Assembly: GCA_039720395.1 (NCBI GenBank)
Contig: CM077824.1
Span: 17,693,046 to 17,757,045 of the forward strand
Direction of reading: 5' to 3'
Length of the DNA: 64,000 nt
Source of the DNA: Liquidambar formosana
Lineage: Eukaryota > Streptophyta > Magnoliopsida > Saxifragales > Altingiaceae
This document shows positions 1 to 10,985 of this stretch, piece after piece (positions within the stretch are counted from its first letter, which is position 1; every line of letters begins with the position of its first letter). The position numbers were made by a program, and so were the translations under genes. The notes beneath the pieces are model-generated. The model made no database searches. It had not been told where the DNA came from and saw nothing but the letters and a program-made list of their open reading frames with translations.

Positions 1-1090
1 AGAGGTTATCGTTTCAACTCCTCACAGAGATCGCTGTTTGTGTGGGTATATGGCATCTTACACAGACCGTTAGAGGAATAGTGTCGAAACCTCAATGGAA
101 GTAAGACTTAGAATACCCCTAATAGTTAATCAAAAAAAAAAAAAAAAAAAAAGGTTATCTATATATGAAGATTGGTTGATATGAAAAAAAGATATCAAAC
201 GCGCGATGATGCAAAAGCTTGCTAAAAGGCAACAAAATTGTTGCATTTTGGCTCTTTGCATTTGAAAATAGTGCATTTTACCCACAATTCCACAAATGCT
301 TTGTTTGGTTGAGATAAAGAGAATTAGTAAGAGATGCGTGCTTTGGTTTACTTTCACTCCTCCCTCTCCTTGAGCAATGCTATGTAGTCTAAATTTTTTG
401 TTCAAAGGAAGTAGCAATTTAGCTAAAAGTTTCACGAGAACAATAATGGATTGATGTGATGACCGTTAGATCATTTAGGCAAAAGACTTGACAAAAAATT
501 TAGGCTCCTTAACATTTTCCCTAATTATATGGAATAAGGCATGATGACCACTACATTGTCTAACCCATTTGCCAATTTTTTTATTTATTAAACTCACGTG
601 GTGGTTAATGTTGTAACAATATAGGCTAAGCTCAAATTCATTTTTAAGCTTGTTAAAATATTAAGTCAAACTTCAATAAAATACTACTCGGCTTAGTAAG
701 CTTACTTATACTTTAATAAACAATCAAATTACTTCGGGTTGGCTGGATAAAAAATTTGTTTGAACTTTATCATAAGCTAAACAAGCCAAGTTTAGACTTA
801 ATTTTAAGATGGTCAATTTGACAAATCAGGCTTAAGCAAACTACCAATCGACCCACACACCTCTGAAGTGGCTAAGTGGGACTTACTAGCTGGGTGTGTT
901 TTTATGGGCATAGCGGCGTTCGTCTTCGAGGGAAATTCCCCAGTTGGTACAAAATGGGTGTCTGTCCATAGTCCATACCTCTAACTCGTAGGGCACATCT
1001 CAAGTTCTCGACTGTAGGGCTTCTCACCTTTTCTGCTTCTTCACCTCAAATTGTTGCAGACAGCCACATACAAGAAAACCCTAAACTCTT
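1..1090. other. Upstream spacer and 5' flank of F-box gene 1
   Basis: No gene is supported here. There is an A-tract of about 20 at 133-152 whose left flank could be the 3' end of a retroelement, but no family is recognisable. The last 120 bases (about 970-1090), including a stretch with 'acaagaaaaccctaa', align by eye with the 5' flank of F-box gene 3 (reverse strand of 62610-62720). They are therefore likely the ancestral 5' UTR and promoter of the F-box family. Confidence 0.5.
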
Positions 1091-1772
1091 TTGACGGTCA
1101 CTTTCGAAATGGAAGAAAACCCTAAAACCTACAGAAGAAGTAGAAGAAGAATGGTGACGACGTCGCACGATACCCCTGGAGATCACTATATCCCTGGAGA
1201 TGTAATCACCAACATTCTCTCACGATTGCCCGTCAAATCTCTACTGCGATTCAGGTGCGTATGCAAATTTTGTCACGCTCTTGTCACCACTCCCAGTTTT
1301 ATCAACACGCACCTGAACCAAACCTGTGCGAATAATAATGGCTGTTTACTTGTAAATCGTCATTATGATGGTGGCAAATTCTCATTACATTGTGCTGAAA
1401 CATTTGTCGAACACATGAGACTGGAACTTCCGTTTGAGAGCTCATATCCATGTTTCTCCGTAGTGGATTACTGTAATGGGTTGCTCTGTCTCTCTTTCCA
1501 TGGAACCCTACAGTCCCCATGTTATAACCGGGATATATATCTGTGGAACCCCTCTAGTCGAAAGTTCAAGGTCCTTCCCAATTCGAAACTTCAAAGCCGT
1601 TCCTACCCAAAATTTGGTCACATCTATCTTGCATTTGGGTTTGTCTCCCAGACTAAAGATTACAGAGTGGTGAAGTTTAATTACCGTAAATATGGCCGTG
1701 GCCGCAGTTTTTTTTTTTTCCCGGGTCGAGTTCCTTAAAGCTCCGCCCAAAGTTGAGATCTATTCCCTGAGA

Positions 1773-3409
1773 TTATGGCCGCGGCCGCAGTTTTTTTTTC
1801 CGTAATACTTCTGACATTAACTTTGCTTGCATGGTAAACTTGTTTGGCGTTTATTGTTTGATAGAGATAATTTTTGGGTCAAATTAATTCGAGCAAAATA
1901 TTTAAATAAGGAAAATTTCTTTCAAGTTCTCCCAAAAAATAAAGATTCATGGGCGTGGAGAAATATCCTCAAAGGGCGTGATCTCATTAGTCATGGTATT
2001 CGATGGACTTTAGGAAATGGGAAAGATATTTATTTTTGGGTAGATAAATGGCTAACTAATAAAGCTATTTTCGAAATTACTCCTAGACAGTATCTTAATA
2101 ATATTAATTGGGATTTGAAAGTAGCTGATACTATTCGTTCAGATAAAACATGGAATAAAGAATTTCTTATATCCCTTGTAGGGGAGACTTTAGCAAGAAA
2201 AATATTAAATTTTCCTATCCCAACTATGGATATTCCTGATAAGATATGGTGGGGTCCTGCATCCAATGGGCGTTTTTCGGTTAAATCAGCTACATGGTTT
2301 CATAGGGAGCTAAGGTGTAGAAAGAAAGTGAACAATTATGCCCTAAGAAAAATTTCAATTGGATTTGGAAGCTTCGAAGTGCTCCTAAGATAAAGCATTT
2401 TATGTGGTTGTTAATTCATGGTAAACTTCCAAGTAGAAAATTTCTTGCTATTAGAGGAGTAAATGTGGATCGTTCTTGTCCTCTTTGTAATTTAGATATT
2501 GAAGATATTAATCATATATTTATCACCTGTACTAGAGTTAAAGAAGTGTGGAATTTGGTTAGTAATTCTTGTCCTATTCCTACAGATAATGATACAGATT
2601 TATTTAATTGGATTTTGAATCTGAACAAATGTTATTCTCGAAAAAGTATTAATGCAGATTATGAGATGGATAAAATTGCTAATTTACTTTGGCAAATTTG
2701 GTGTGCTCGAAATAATGTTATCTTTAAGAATGAGACTTTTAATAGATTCTTAATTATAGAGAAAGCTACTAATCTTTTTTCAAACTATGTGATAAAATTT
2801 TCAGGAAATGATATTAACTGTGATAAATCCTTAGAAAGTGAAAACAAGAAATTTAAAAAGAATTCTAAGTTTATTAGATGGATTCCTCCTGATGATGAGT
2901 GGTTTAAATTGAATTTTGATGGATCTGTTAAAGATAAACATGGGACTACGGGATCAATAATTCGAGATCAGTTTGGTAAGCCAATAGTTATGCATTGTAA
3001 TTACTTTGAGGAGAATATTTCTGTTCCTAAAATGGAAGCTATTGCATTAAGGAATGGTTTGTTGTTAGCAAAGCAAAAAAATTGTAATAAGGTGATTATT
3101 GAAGGTGATTCTAAATTGGTTATTAATAGTTTGCATTATTTGGATAATTGTCCTTGGACGATTTATAGTATAATGAGTGATTGTAGGCAGATTATTATTG
3201 AAAGTAATATGGATATTAAGATCAATCATGTGTATAGAGAAGCAAATAAAGCTGCTGATGCTCTTACAAAGTTGGGATATACTGTAAAATGTAATCGTTT
3301 ATGGGAATCTAATTTTCCTTTCAAAATATTGGTTGTTATCTGGGAAGATTTGATAGGTAGATCTAGTTTGAGGGGGAATTGACTGTCATTTACCCAAAAA
3401 AAAAAAAAA
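1773..3409 (+). mobile_element. 5'-truncated LINE (ORF2 C-terminal half) inside F-box gene 1
   Basis: The insert starts after the YSLR codons of the F-box gene and ends in a 14-A tail (3396-3409), after which the F-box frame resumes. It encodes the distal part of a plant L1-type ORF2 in two frames: 1827-2393 (WVKLIRAKYLNK, GNGKDIYFWVDKWL) and 2402-3382. The latter has a zf-RVT zinc-binding segment (CPLCN, then H and C) and a type-I RNase H domain with NFDGS, the E of KMEAIALRNG, IEGDSK and HVYREANKAADALTKLG. A one-base shift in the A-run near 2346-2350 separates the frames. Endonuclease and most of the reverse transcriptase are missing. I see no clear target-site duplication. Confidence 0.9.
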
Positions 3410-3825
3410 TCTTGGAAAATAGTTCAAAATGTTGTTCCGTGTGTGATCGATTATGCTTCGAAATATTCAATTATGAATGGAGTTGCTCATTGGGTGGCAC
3501 GTATGGATAGCAGGGAAGATCCTCATTATGAATTTATCTTATCATTTGACATAGCTAATGAGGTATTTGGTAAAATACAGATGCCAGAGTGTGTCTGTGA
3601 TGGTTTTGTACTTGACCAGTCTGTAACGGTGTTGAAGGAGTTGCTTTCTTTGTTTGTCCATTCTGGAGAGCGCGTGGATATATGGGTAATGGAGTATGGT
3701 GCAGCAGAGTCTTGGACTAAACAGTTCACTTTTGATCGGTGGGTAAGCTTATTCCCGTTAGGCTTTATGAAGAATGGTGAAGTTTTACCAAAAGATTATG
3801 ATAGAGAGCTGGTTTCATATGACCC

Positions 3826-3847
3826 AAGAGTCCAGCAAGAGTCCAGC
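3826..3847 (+). repeat. 11-bp tandem duplication in F-box gene 1
   Basis: Two copies of 'aagagtccagc' lie side by side (3826-3836 and 3837-3847). One copy would give DPRVQQVKDLHI, as in F-box gene 3 (DPTVQQVKDLQI). Two copies give DPRVQQESSK and a stop. This is a simple replication-slippage lesion. Confidence 0.9.
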
Positions 3848-4510
3848 AAGTAAAGGATCTTCATATTCCTGGGATTCTATGTTCGTTACATGTCTTTACC
3901 GACCACAAGGAGAGCCTGGTTCTACTTAATGAAGGAAAATTAGTTTGTGGGCAGCAATCGAGTTTACTTTATGGAGTTACTTACAAAGGTAAATATATTT
4001 TACTTAAAGAAGATGATGGAGTTGATTGGCAAATTGTCTATAAGAAGCAGAGATGCGATTGCACTTTGCTAATCGAACCCATTTTAGGTCTCACCTTGAT
4101 TGTGGTCTGTGGATCATACGTGATGAAAAAGGGGTTTGTTTTGAAGGTTTTCTACCTTTAGTGATATGTGATGTTGGCATAGTGAATTTTGACTTTTCTT
4201 TTATTTCCATTCTCATGTGGTCTTATGTCTTTAGCGCTCTTTGTAAGTTTTTGCAGATTGATATTAGACTTGAACGTTAAGTAACTTATCCATCTCATTA
4301 TTTGTATTTTACTTCCCATATCTAGGTAGTCGCTGTCCTTTACTTCCTCTTCTTCTATATATTGTTTAGTATTATTAGTGCAGCAAAAAAAAAATTAGTG
4401 TAACTGAAGTGATTGTGAGTTTTGGCAAGTAGATTGAAGTGTCATTCATGTATTGAATGTGAACTGCCAGTATCAAACTTTGTGAATCCAAGTGAGCTCA
4501 TCCGGCCCCC

Positions 4511-4511
<1 letters not shown>

Positions 4512-4543
<32 letters not shown>
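4512..4543. repeat. Poly(C) tract, 32 bases
   Basis: An uninterrupted run of 32 C, preceded by 'ggccccct' and followed by an A-rich run. Such tracts are prone to sequencing and assembly error. Predicted reading frames through it are artefacts. Confidence 0.9.
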
Positions 4544-5261
4544 ACAAAAAAAAAAGTTGTTTTCTTCATAAATGACACAGCTATTTATTGTGAAAGTGGA
4601 ACACTGGAAATCTGAGAGACGAAAGTTTATTAAGTGAAGATTCATTGTGAAAGATTACATACTGGCTGAAGTAAAAATGTAATTTTCAATCACATTCCCA
4701 GATTTTGAACAATATGATGAATGAAGTTTTTTTATGCCTTTCGAATAATGGCAAGATTTCATAGGACTACCAGACACGAGCTTTCTGTTTCTTATGATGG
4801 AGCATGCCAGCCTTTAAGAATATTATGTTTCAACTTTCAAGAGATTGTGATCATTTACAAATAGTTCTTCTCGGTAGCCTCATTTTGATGAATCTGACCT
4901 ATGAAACACATTGATGGGAATGTAGAACAGCAGTAGGGTTTTGTTTTTGTGAAATAGCTCTGAAGTTGCACCTTGAGTCTAGATCTTATGGGTTACGGAT
5001 AGGCATGTTTTAGAGGTTTACTACCTTTTAATGATATGCCATGTAGACATCATGAATTTTGACATCCCTTTCATTTTTATCCTCAAATGAAATGGCATCT
5101 TATTTTTAAAACCCTTGCAGTGCATTGTAAATTGATGGAGATTGGCACTGAGACTTCAACATTGAGAGTATTATCCCTCTTGTATTTATACAAATTTATT
5201 CTCCTTTTCCATTTTCAAAGAAAGACAATTTATTTATTTATTTATTTATTATTATTTTTTT

Positions 5262-5504
5262 TAAGGCCCGTTTGGAGAAGCCTCTATTTCCTGTTTTTTT
5301 TCTTCCAAAAGTAACAAAATGAAAGTTGAGTGGGAAAAATTTTGGAAGTTACTTTTGAAAGTTGAAATAGTAAGAAATTCCTGCTACCTCAACTTTTAAA
5401 AGTAACTATCATAATTTTGCATTATAAAAATTTATAAAAATTTATCATTTCTTTACTTTTAAAAGTTAAAAACAGGAAGTAGAAGCTTATCCAATGGGCC
5501 CTTA
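5262..5504. mobile_element. Terminal-inverted-repeat MITE, about 243 bp
   Basis: The left end 'taaggcccgtttggagaagc' matches the reverse complement of the right end ('gcttatccaatgggccctta'). The inverted repeat continues inward through 'ctRtttcctgttttt' to about 38 bp per side. The interior is an imperfect hairpin of 'acttttaaaagtaac' type. There is no coding capacity. The CCGTTTGG-type end suggests a non-autonomous hAT, but no clean target duplication was found. It splits the second F-box 3'-flank repeat, so it is younger than that duplication. Confidence 0.7.
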
Positions 5505-6440
5505 ATAAATTCATCTTCTTCGTTAAATTGTTTAGAATTACAAGTGCAGCTAAAATACTTCCTTGTTGCATTGGTATTAGAGCATTTAGCCGTGATTAAA
5601 GATAATCCTTTGATATGATCATTAGACTTAAGTGATTTGTCATGAGATTTGGTAATAACACGGTGAATTTTATGAGGATTGTTCTTGTATTGAAATCAAC
5701 ATCAAGTACTAAATTTGGTAAATTCAAGCTTGTTTAACCTTTTTCCCTTATTGCTATGTTTCGATCTGTGTTTTTTCTGCAGTGTTTGTCTGAGTTGACT
5801 ACAAGCATGATGTCTAGGATTCAAGTGGTTTGATGGAGCCTCATTGTTTTGACATTAAAATTCACTGCATAAACCAAGCTACATCCTGCACAAGCCCATT
5901 GCTAAACCATGTCTTTAGCCGCATTGTTATGATTGAACTAAGTAATACGTAAATTCAATTTCCAGCTCACCTTTACTATTGATTACTCAAGTTCAAGATA
6001 GGGCTTGTTTTGAAAGGTTTTATTATTGTCATGTGATGTGAAAACTGATTTTCAACGTTCCTTTTTTCATTACCCAATTAATTAAGGGCCTTATACTCTT
6101 GAAGCCACTTTTGTACGTGGTGAATTGGTGTCAGATTGGAAATTAGAGACCTGTACATTGAGAAAAGTATTTTTGCATTTTTAAATCAATTATGTGCTTT
6201 TTATTCCTTTTCCTCCTTATGTTGTTTTGTGTGTTTTTAAGTGTGGTTAAATGAGCTCTGGTGTAATTGGTATGAGAGCATCTATGCTACACTTAGCAGC
6301 CCTCATTTACTAATAAATTGACTGGAGTGATCTTATGTGGGGATTCATGTATATGATATTAACTACCACTATAAGTTTTGTAAGTTCAATTGCACATTTG
6401 CACCTGTCTTTTTTCCTGTTATTGCTCTATTTACAGGAAT

Positions 6441-8405
6441 CCACTTATCTGTTACTAGTTACAAAGCTGGTTTTTGGTTTAAAAGAGTTGCTTTAATGTA
6501 TTTTTGGTAGGTAAAAGTGGTTGCATCACTGTATGTACTTGCTGTTGAGAATCTATTTGTTTATTTATCTGACAGGACACTTTTTTTTTAGTAAGCTTTT
6601 ACTGTTTGTACATTCTATTTGTATAATTATCTGAAACTTTCACCCATTTTTTTCAGTTATTCTTTGCCAATTCTGTTGAAATCATCCTCTTATAGTCATA
6701 TATTTGAAACATTCTATTTGATTTTCATGACATTTGCATTGTCGACATACTCTGCACACAATTCACTTGGATGCGCTTAAATCTGGGAGGTGGTTTTTGT
6801 TTAGCTAGTTCACTTGATTAGATTGCCTTCCTGCATTGCCATTCCAATTGATTAAATGCAAGGATCACCAGTTTTGATCTCCAGGGCATCACTTGAAACT
6901 TGCTGAACTGGGCGAGGCTCATTTGTTTCCCAATCATGCCTTCCCAGAATGAGGTGTGGTTCTGATTTCGAAGAAGGAAGATTGGATCAGCTGCCCTGAT
7001 TGATAGCAGTGTGTTACATTTGTGTCGACCATCTTCGTGTCATTTATATGCTTTATGTATACTTAAGGCATTGTAATTAGTACAAGATCAAAGTGAAGAA
7101 TGGAAACAGGTTGAGATGAGAGAAAAGGAATGATTATCTATACTAGACTAAAAATATGACTCCAGGTAGGGTGAAGTTGCGAACAAGTCTTTGTAATCAA
7201 TTTGAAAATGTAAGGGGATAAAAGCTTGTTGATTGCAGTTATCTATGGGGATGTTGTCTACCCCTACTGTGATATTATAACAATCATGAATACAATTTGT
7301 TGAGCTTGCAGGTATTGGGCATCATCACATTTCCTTTATTACGTGCTTTGAAGAAAAGTTTTGGTTTTGAAACTTGTCCTTCAGGTGAGAAATAAAAAGT
7401 TACTCGAAGTCCACCTTGACTTATTTTTATTTTTTGGTGGTTATGGAGGACTTTTAATATGGTGGTGGGAGATGGTGTCTGGTCAATGTGTTAATAATGG
7501 AGAGAAAGAGAAGGGTCATACCTCTGTTGATGGTGGTAATAGAGAAAGAGAAGGTGGCTGTGCTTGTGTTTGGGGTGAGATGGACGGAAGGGTGAGAGAG
7601 GTAAGGTGCGGTATTGCTGTTATTTTGTAAATTTATTTTTATCTGGCTATTTATTTATTTTGTTCACACCTTTTGGTAACACGAGGAAACAAATTTTGAC
7701 AAGTTTTCATGATAACAAGTCATAATGCGTTTAATGGTTGATTAATGCATGGAAGGGTGATCATTATCAATAAAATAAAACCTTGGAGGAGGCCAATTAT
7801 ATTTTCAAATGTGGAAGAACGTTTCTTACAATTTTAGGAAGATTGTTAGGCTTTGTGGAGCCTGGTATTGTGTCAGACCCAGTTTGTAGCACCTGACCCG
7901 ATTCTACCTTGGTGGTGTTAGGGTTTAAATGAGATTTTTTTCTCTACATAGTGAAAATTGCTGCAACTCCATGTAAATATCTGTGTCTTGTGTTTGTAAT
8001 TATTTTTGCGTTCTTTTTTATTTTTCACATTTCACAGATGGTGGAATTAATAGGGTGTTTCCTAGTAGGTTCTTATAATGAAAATAGGATGGTTTCCTAG
8101 CAGGTTCTTATAATTTCATTAGACTTTTCCACGTTGCTATTTGGTTTAGACTATAGAATTACCAGAAAGGTGCCATATAAGACTTTTTCAACCGGTGACT
8201 TTTCAAATTATTTGTTGAAGAACAAACTGGTGCCCTTCTCTACTTAGCTTCACCAACAAAACATTCTTCCCTGAGAGGTCTCGCCTCTTTCTTCCTCTCT
8301 CCATGTCTTCTACAATTTTTGGCCCAGGCCAGCCATGCTAAGCAAATGGTTAAAAATTGGGTCAATAATTTAACGATTGATTTTTTTTATTATTATTAAT
8401 ATATC

Positions 8406-8436
<31 letters not shown>

Positions 8437-8706
8437 TTTAGAGTTTAATTTCTTTTTCCTAAAATTGACCAATACTTCAGAATTCATGTTAGTTTATCGT
8501 TAAAAAATTGTCAATATTTAATGAGAATTTTGAAATTGGTGCAGGGTATTATTTAACAAATACTTTGAAAAGTAAGCGTTTGAAAATAAGTTATGTAATG
8601 TGACACGGTTTTCATAAATTTTACTTCGAAAATCAAGTCTTGACTCCTCTTCCCTCCATCTCTCTATAGATATCTCAGCAACTTTTCTCTTTATCTCTTA
8701 GCTTCT

Positions 8707-8742
<36 letters not shown>

Positions 8743-8829
8743 AATTATTTCATAAGGGCCATAGACAAGAAAACCATAGACCCTTGATCAGCCCACCTCG
8801 ATTGGAAGAAATCCTTAAAACCCCCAGAA
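6441..8829. other. Spacer and 5' flank of F-box gene 2
   Basis: No supported gene. Contents are AT-rich DNA, a (TA)n microsatellite at about 8408-8433 and a (CT)n microsatellite at about 8709-8740, roughly 90 bases before the F-box 2 start. A CT-rich tract is common in plant 5' UTRs. The 89-codon open frame at 7361-7630 has no recognisable domain and no homologous copy at the other F-box loci. Confidence 0.5.
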
Positions 8830-9964
8830 ATGGCGACGACATTGCGCAATATGCCCAATGATATAATTATCAACATCTTGTCACGATTGCCTGTCAAATC
8901 TTCTGATACGATTCAAGTGCGTATGCAAATCTTGGCATGCTTTAGTCAGCGATCCCAATTTCATCGACACACATCTCAATCATACTCGTGCCAATAATGA
9001 TGGGTATGTGCTCAGTAAGTATCGAGATTGGGAAAACAGTGGTGGTGAACACAAAGCCGTACTACATTGTGATGAAACATTTGTCGAGCACACGCAACTA
9101 GAACTTCCATTGAAGAGCTTCTTTGAAGGTCCCCGAGTGGTGGGGTATTGTGATGGCTTGTTTTGTATCTATTCTCCTAAAAGCCAACGTTACGAGTGCG
9201 ATGTATATCTCTGGAACCCCTCCATTCGAAAGTTCAGAGTCCTTCCTGACATCGACTCCTTTAATGGCAGTCCAGTTGCCTTTGGCTTTGTTCCTCAGAT
9301 CAATGATTACAGGGTGGTAAATTTTTTTTACGATGAAAATTTCCGTGGCAGGTTTTCCGCTGAGGGCATGTGCATCACTTATCCGCCCAGAGTTGATATT
9401 TACTCACTGAGAACAAATTCTTGGGAAGAAGTTCAAAATGTTATCCCGTGCCAGCCTTGGGATAGAACGAAATATTCAACTCTGAATGGAGTTGTTCATT
9501 GGGTGGCTGTTTCGGGCACGGAGGAAAATCAATATGAATTTATCTTGTCATTTGATATGGCTAATAAGATATTTGGCGAAATAAAGCTCCCAGAGTATGA
9601 TGGTAGTGATGGTATATTATTAGACAAGTCTGCAATGGCGTTGATGGGGTCGCTATCGTTATTCGTCAGTCTAGAAGATCGGCAAAGGAGGGGAGTATGG
9701 ATTGATATATGGGTAATGAAGAAGTATGGTGCAGCAGAGTCCTGGAGTAAACAATACAGTTTTAATCTTGAGTTGAATGTGTATTACCCAGTAGGCTTCA
9801 TGAAAAATGATGAAGTTGTACTGAAACTTCAAAGTGCAGAGCTAATTTCATATGACCCTAGATCCCAGCAAGTTAAGCATCTTCATGTCCATCCGGTTCG
9901 AACATATTTAAGTGATTTTACGTACTACACGGAGAGCTTGCTTTTACTTAACGAAGGAAATTAG
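8830..9964 (+). pseudogene. F-box/FBA protein gene 2, single-base frameshift in the F-box
   Basis: An F-box adaptor predicted for SCF ubiquitin ligase. Start ATG 8830 (MATTLRNMPNDIIINILSRL) matches F-box gene 3 (MATTVCDMPWDIIINILSRL). At about 8900-8902 one extra T ('tcttctgata' instead of 'tctctgata') moves the frame from PVKS to a stop near 8996. In the +1 frame the protein continues LIRFKCVCKSWHALVSDPNF and stays open to the stop at 9962-9964. That part has the FBA signatures DVYLWNPSIRKFRVLP, LNGVVHWVAV, AAESWSKQY and a C-terminal ESLLLLNEGN. Without the extra base the protein would be about 377 residues, the family length. Everything after the shift is open and family-like, so this is either a very recent pseudogene or a base-call error. 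Confidence 0.85.
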
Positions 9965-10361
9965 GTTGTGGGGGAAATCAAATTCACTTGATGAAGTTAC
10001 TCAAAGAAGCTGATGGAGTACGTTGGGTGGCATGTTGGCTACAAAAAATAAAAAATAAAAAAACACAGATGCGTTTGCACTATGTCGATGGAATCCATTT
10101 TGGGTCTCACCTTGATTATGGGCCACATGGGTTGAGGATTGTTTTGAAAATTATCTACTTTTGATTTGATATGTGATGCTGCCATTCTAAATTTCGATAT
10201 CCTTTAATTTCTATCCTTGAATTTTCTTAAAATCGTGATCATTCATCGTAGATATTGACGCAGACTGATATTGGATTTGAAGGTTAATAAAATTTTTCAT
10301 TTTGAGGTAGAATGCCTTTCCTTTCTTCCTTTCTTTTTCCACATTGTTCCAACATTTGTTA
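9965..10361. other. 3' flank of F-box gene 2
   Basis: No separate gene. The sequence aligns by eye with the 3' flanks of F-box genes 1 and 3 ('gatgcgtttgcactatg', 'gatatgtgatgctgccat', 'gactgatattggatttgaa'), so it is probably the 3' UTR of this gene. Confidence 0.6.
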
Positions 10362-10954
10362 TAGCATCTCCAGCGGTAAGCTATAACCTGTGCAATTGCT
10401 ATATTATACGAGTAACATTTAGCACAAGTTGGGCTGCTCCAATATTGTGCTAAAAATAGCAATAGCTCACCCTTGTGCCAAATATAGAACAAGGGTGAGC
10501 TATTGCTATATTTACCATGTCAGCTCTCCCTCCATTTTTCAACAACCAAACACATCTGCAACTGTGAAAAATACAATATTTCTCTTCCAAAATTTTCTTA
10601 GTAACCAAACAACCCATAAATAAACACAATATTTTAAAAAATAATATTGATATCTTATATATATATATATAAAGTCTCACATGGGCAAATCTAATTAGCT
10701 TCATAACTAGATTTTAAAAAACGTCGCACACAGGAAAATATAGTTTACATCATAATTTTGTGGTAGGAACAATGGAGGTTGAAAGATGGTAGCTGGTAAT
10801 TTATAAAAAATGAAGGGAATAGAAGTTGTGACAAAAAATAGTATGTCATTTGCACCATTGGAGCACCTTATGCCAAATTATAGCATTTGGCACTGTAACA
10901 TGTGCTAAAATAGCAATAACACAGTTAATTTAGCTCACATGATTAGAGATGCTC
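10362..10954. mobile_element. Harbinger/Tourist-like MITE, 593 bp, TTA duplication
   Basis: Ends 'tagcatctccag' and, in reverse complement, 'gagcatctctaat' form short inverted repeats flanked on both sides by TTA (10359-10361 and 10955-10957). TTA is the target preference of PIF/Harbinger elements. Inside is a perfect 19-bp inverted repeat (10457-10475 and 10490-10508, 14-bp loop) reading 'tagcaatagctcacccttg', plus scattered partial copies of the same word. There is no open reading frame. The element lies in the F-box 3' flank. Confidence 0.7.
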
Positions 10955-10985
10955 TTAGTACACGGAAAACAAGTCCTAGTGTAAC

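Larger units (their letters stand above)
1151..3943 (+). pseudogene. F-box/FBA protein gene 1, disrupted by LINE and frameshifts
   Basis: An intact homologue would be an SCF ubiquitin-ligase substrate adaptor: F-box binds SKP1, FBA region binds the target. F-box motif: VITNILSRLPVKSLLRFRCV near residue 18, then a CNGLLCLS segment and the FBA repeat with IYLWNPSSRKFKVLP. Start: ATG 1151 (MVTTSHD) matches the start of F-box gene 3; the ATG at 1109 falls in sequence homologous to that gene's 5' UTR. Breaks: a +1 shift in a T-tract near 1709-1719 gives a stop at 1736, while PPKVEIYSLR remains in the next frame; a LINE occupies 1773-3409; coding resumes at 3410 (VQNVVPC, MNGVAHWVAR, AAESWTKQF); an 11-bp tandem duplication at 3826-3847 shifts frame again; ESLVLLNEGK follows, and the family stop at 3941 is bypassed in that frame by an extra A. 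Non-functional as it stands. Confidence 0.9.
4127..6440 (+). repeat. Three degenerate tandem copies of the F-box 3' flank
   Basis: The block after F-box gene 1 (about 4127-4400: 'gaaggttttctaccttta', 'gatatgtgatgttggcat', 'gcagattgatattagactt') is echoed at about 5005-5230 and 6000-6200. Trailing portions at about 5550-5790 and 6260-6435 also match each other ('attggtatKagagcat', 'taaattYaa'). The same block follows F-box gene 2 (10137-10300) and the F-box stub (12867-13030). The copies carry no F-box coding sequence, so only the 3' flank was amplified. Similarity was judged by eye. Confidence 0.6.

Noticed and set aside
4442..4645. Glycine-run open frame on -
   Set aside because: It is only a translation of the 32-base poly(C) tract; the same applies to frames at 42596-42817 and 49193-49420.
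7361..7630. 89-codon open frame on +
   Set aside because: No domain, an unusual glycine/tryptophan-rich composition typical of random GT-rich sequence, no copy at the paralogous F-box flanks and no obvious splice context.
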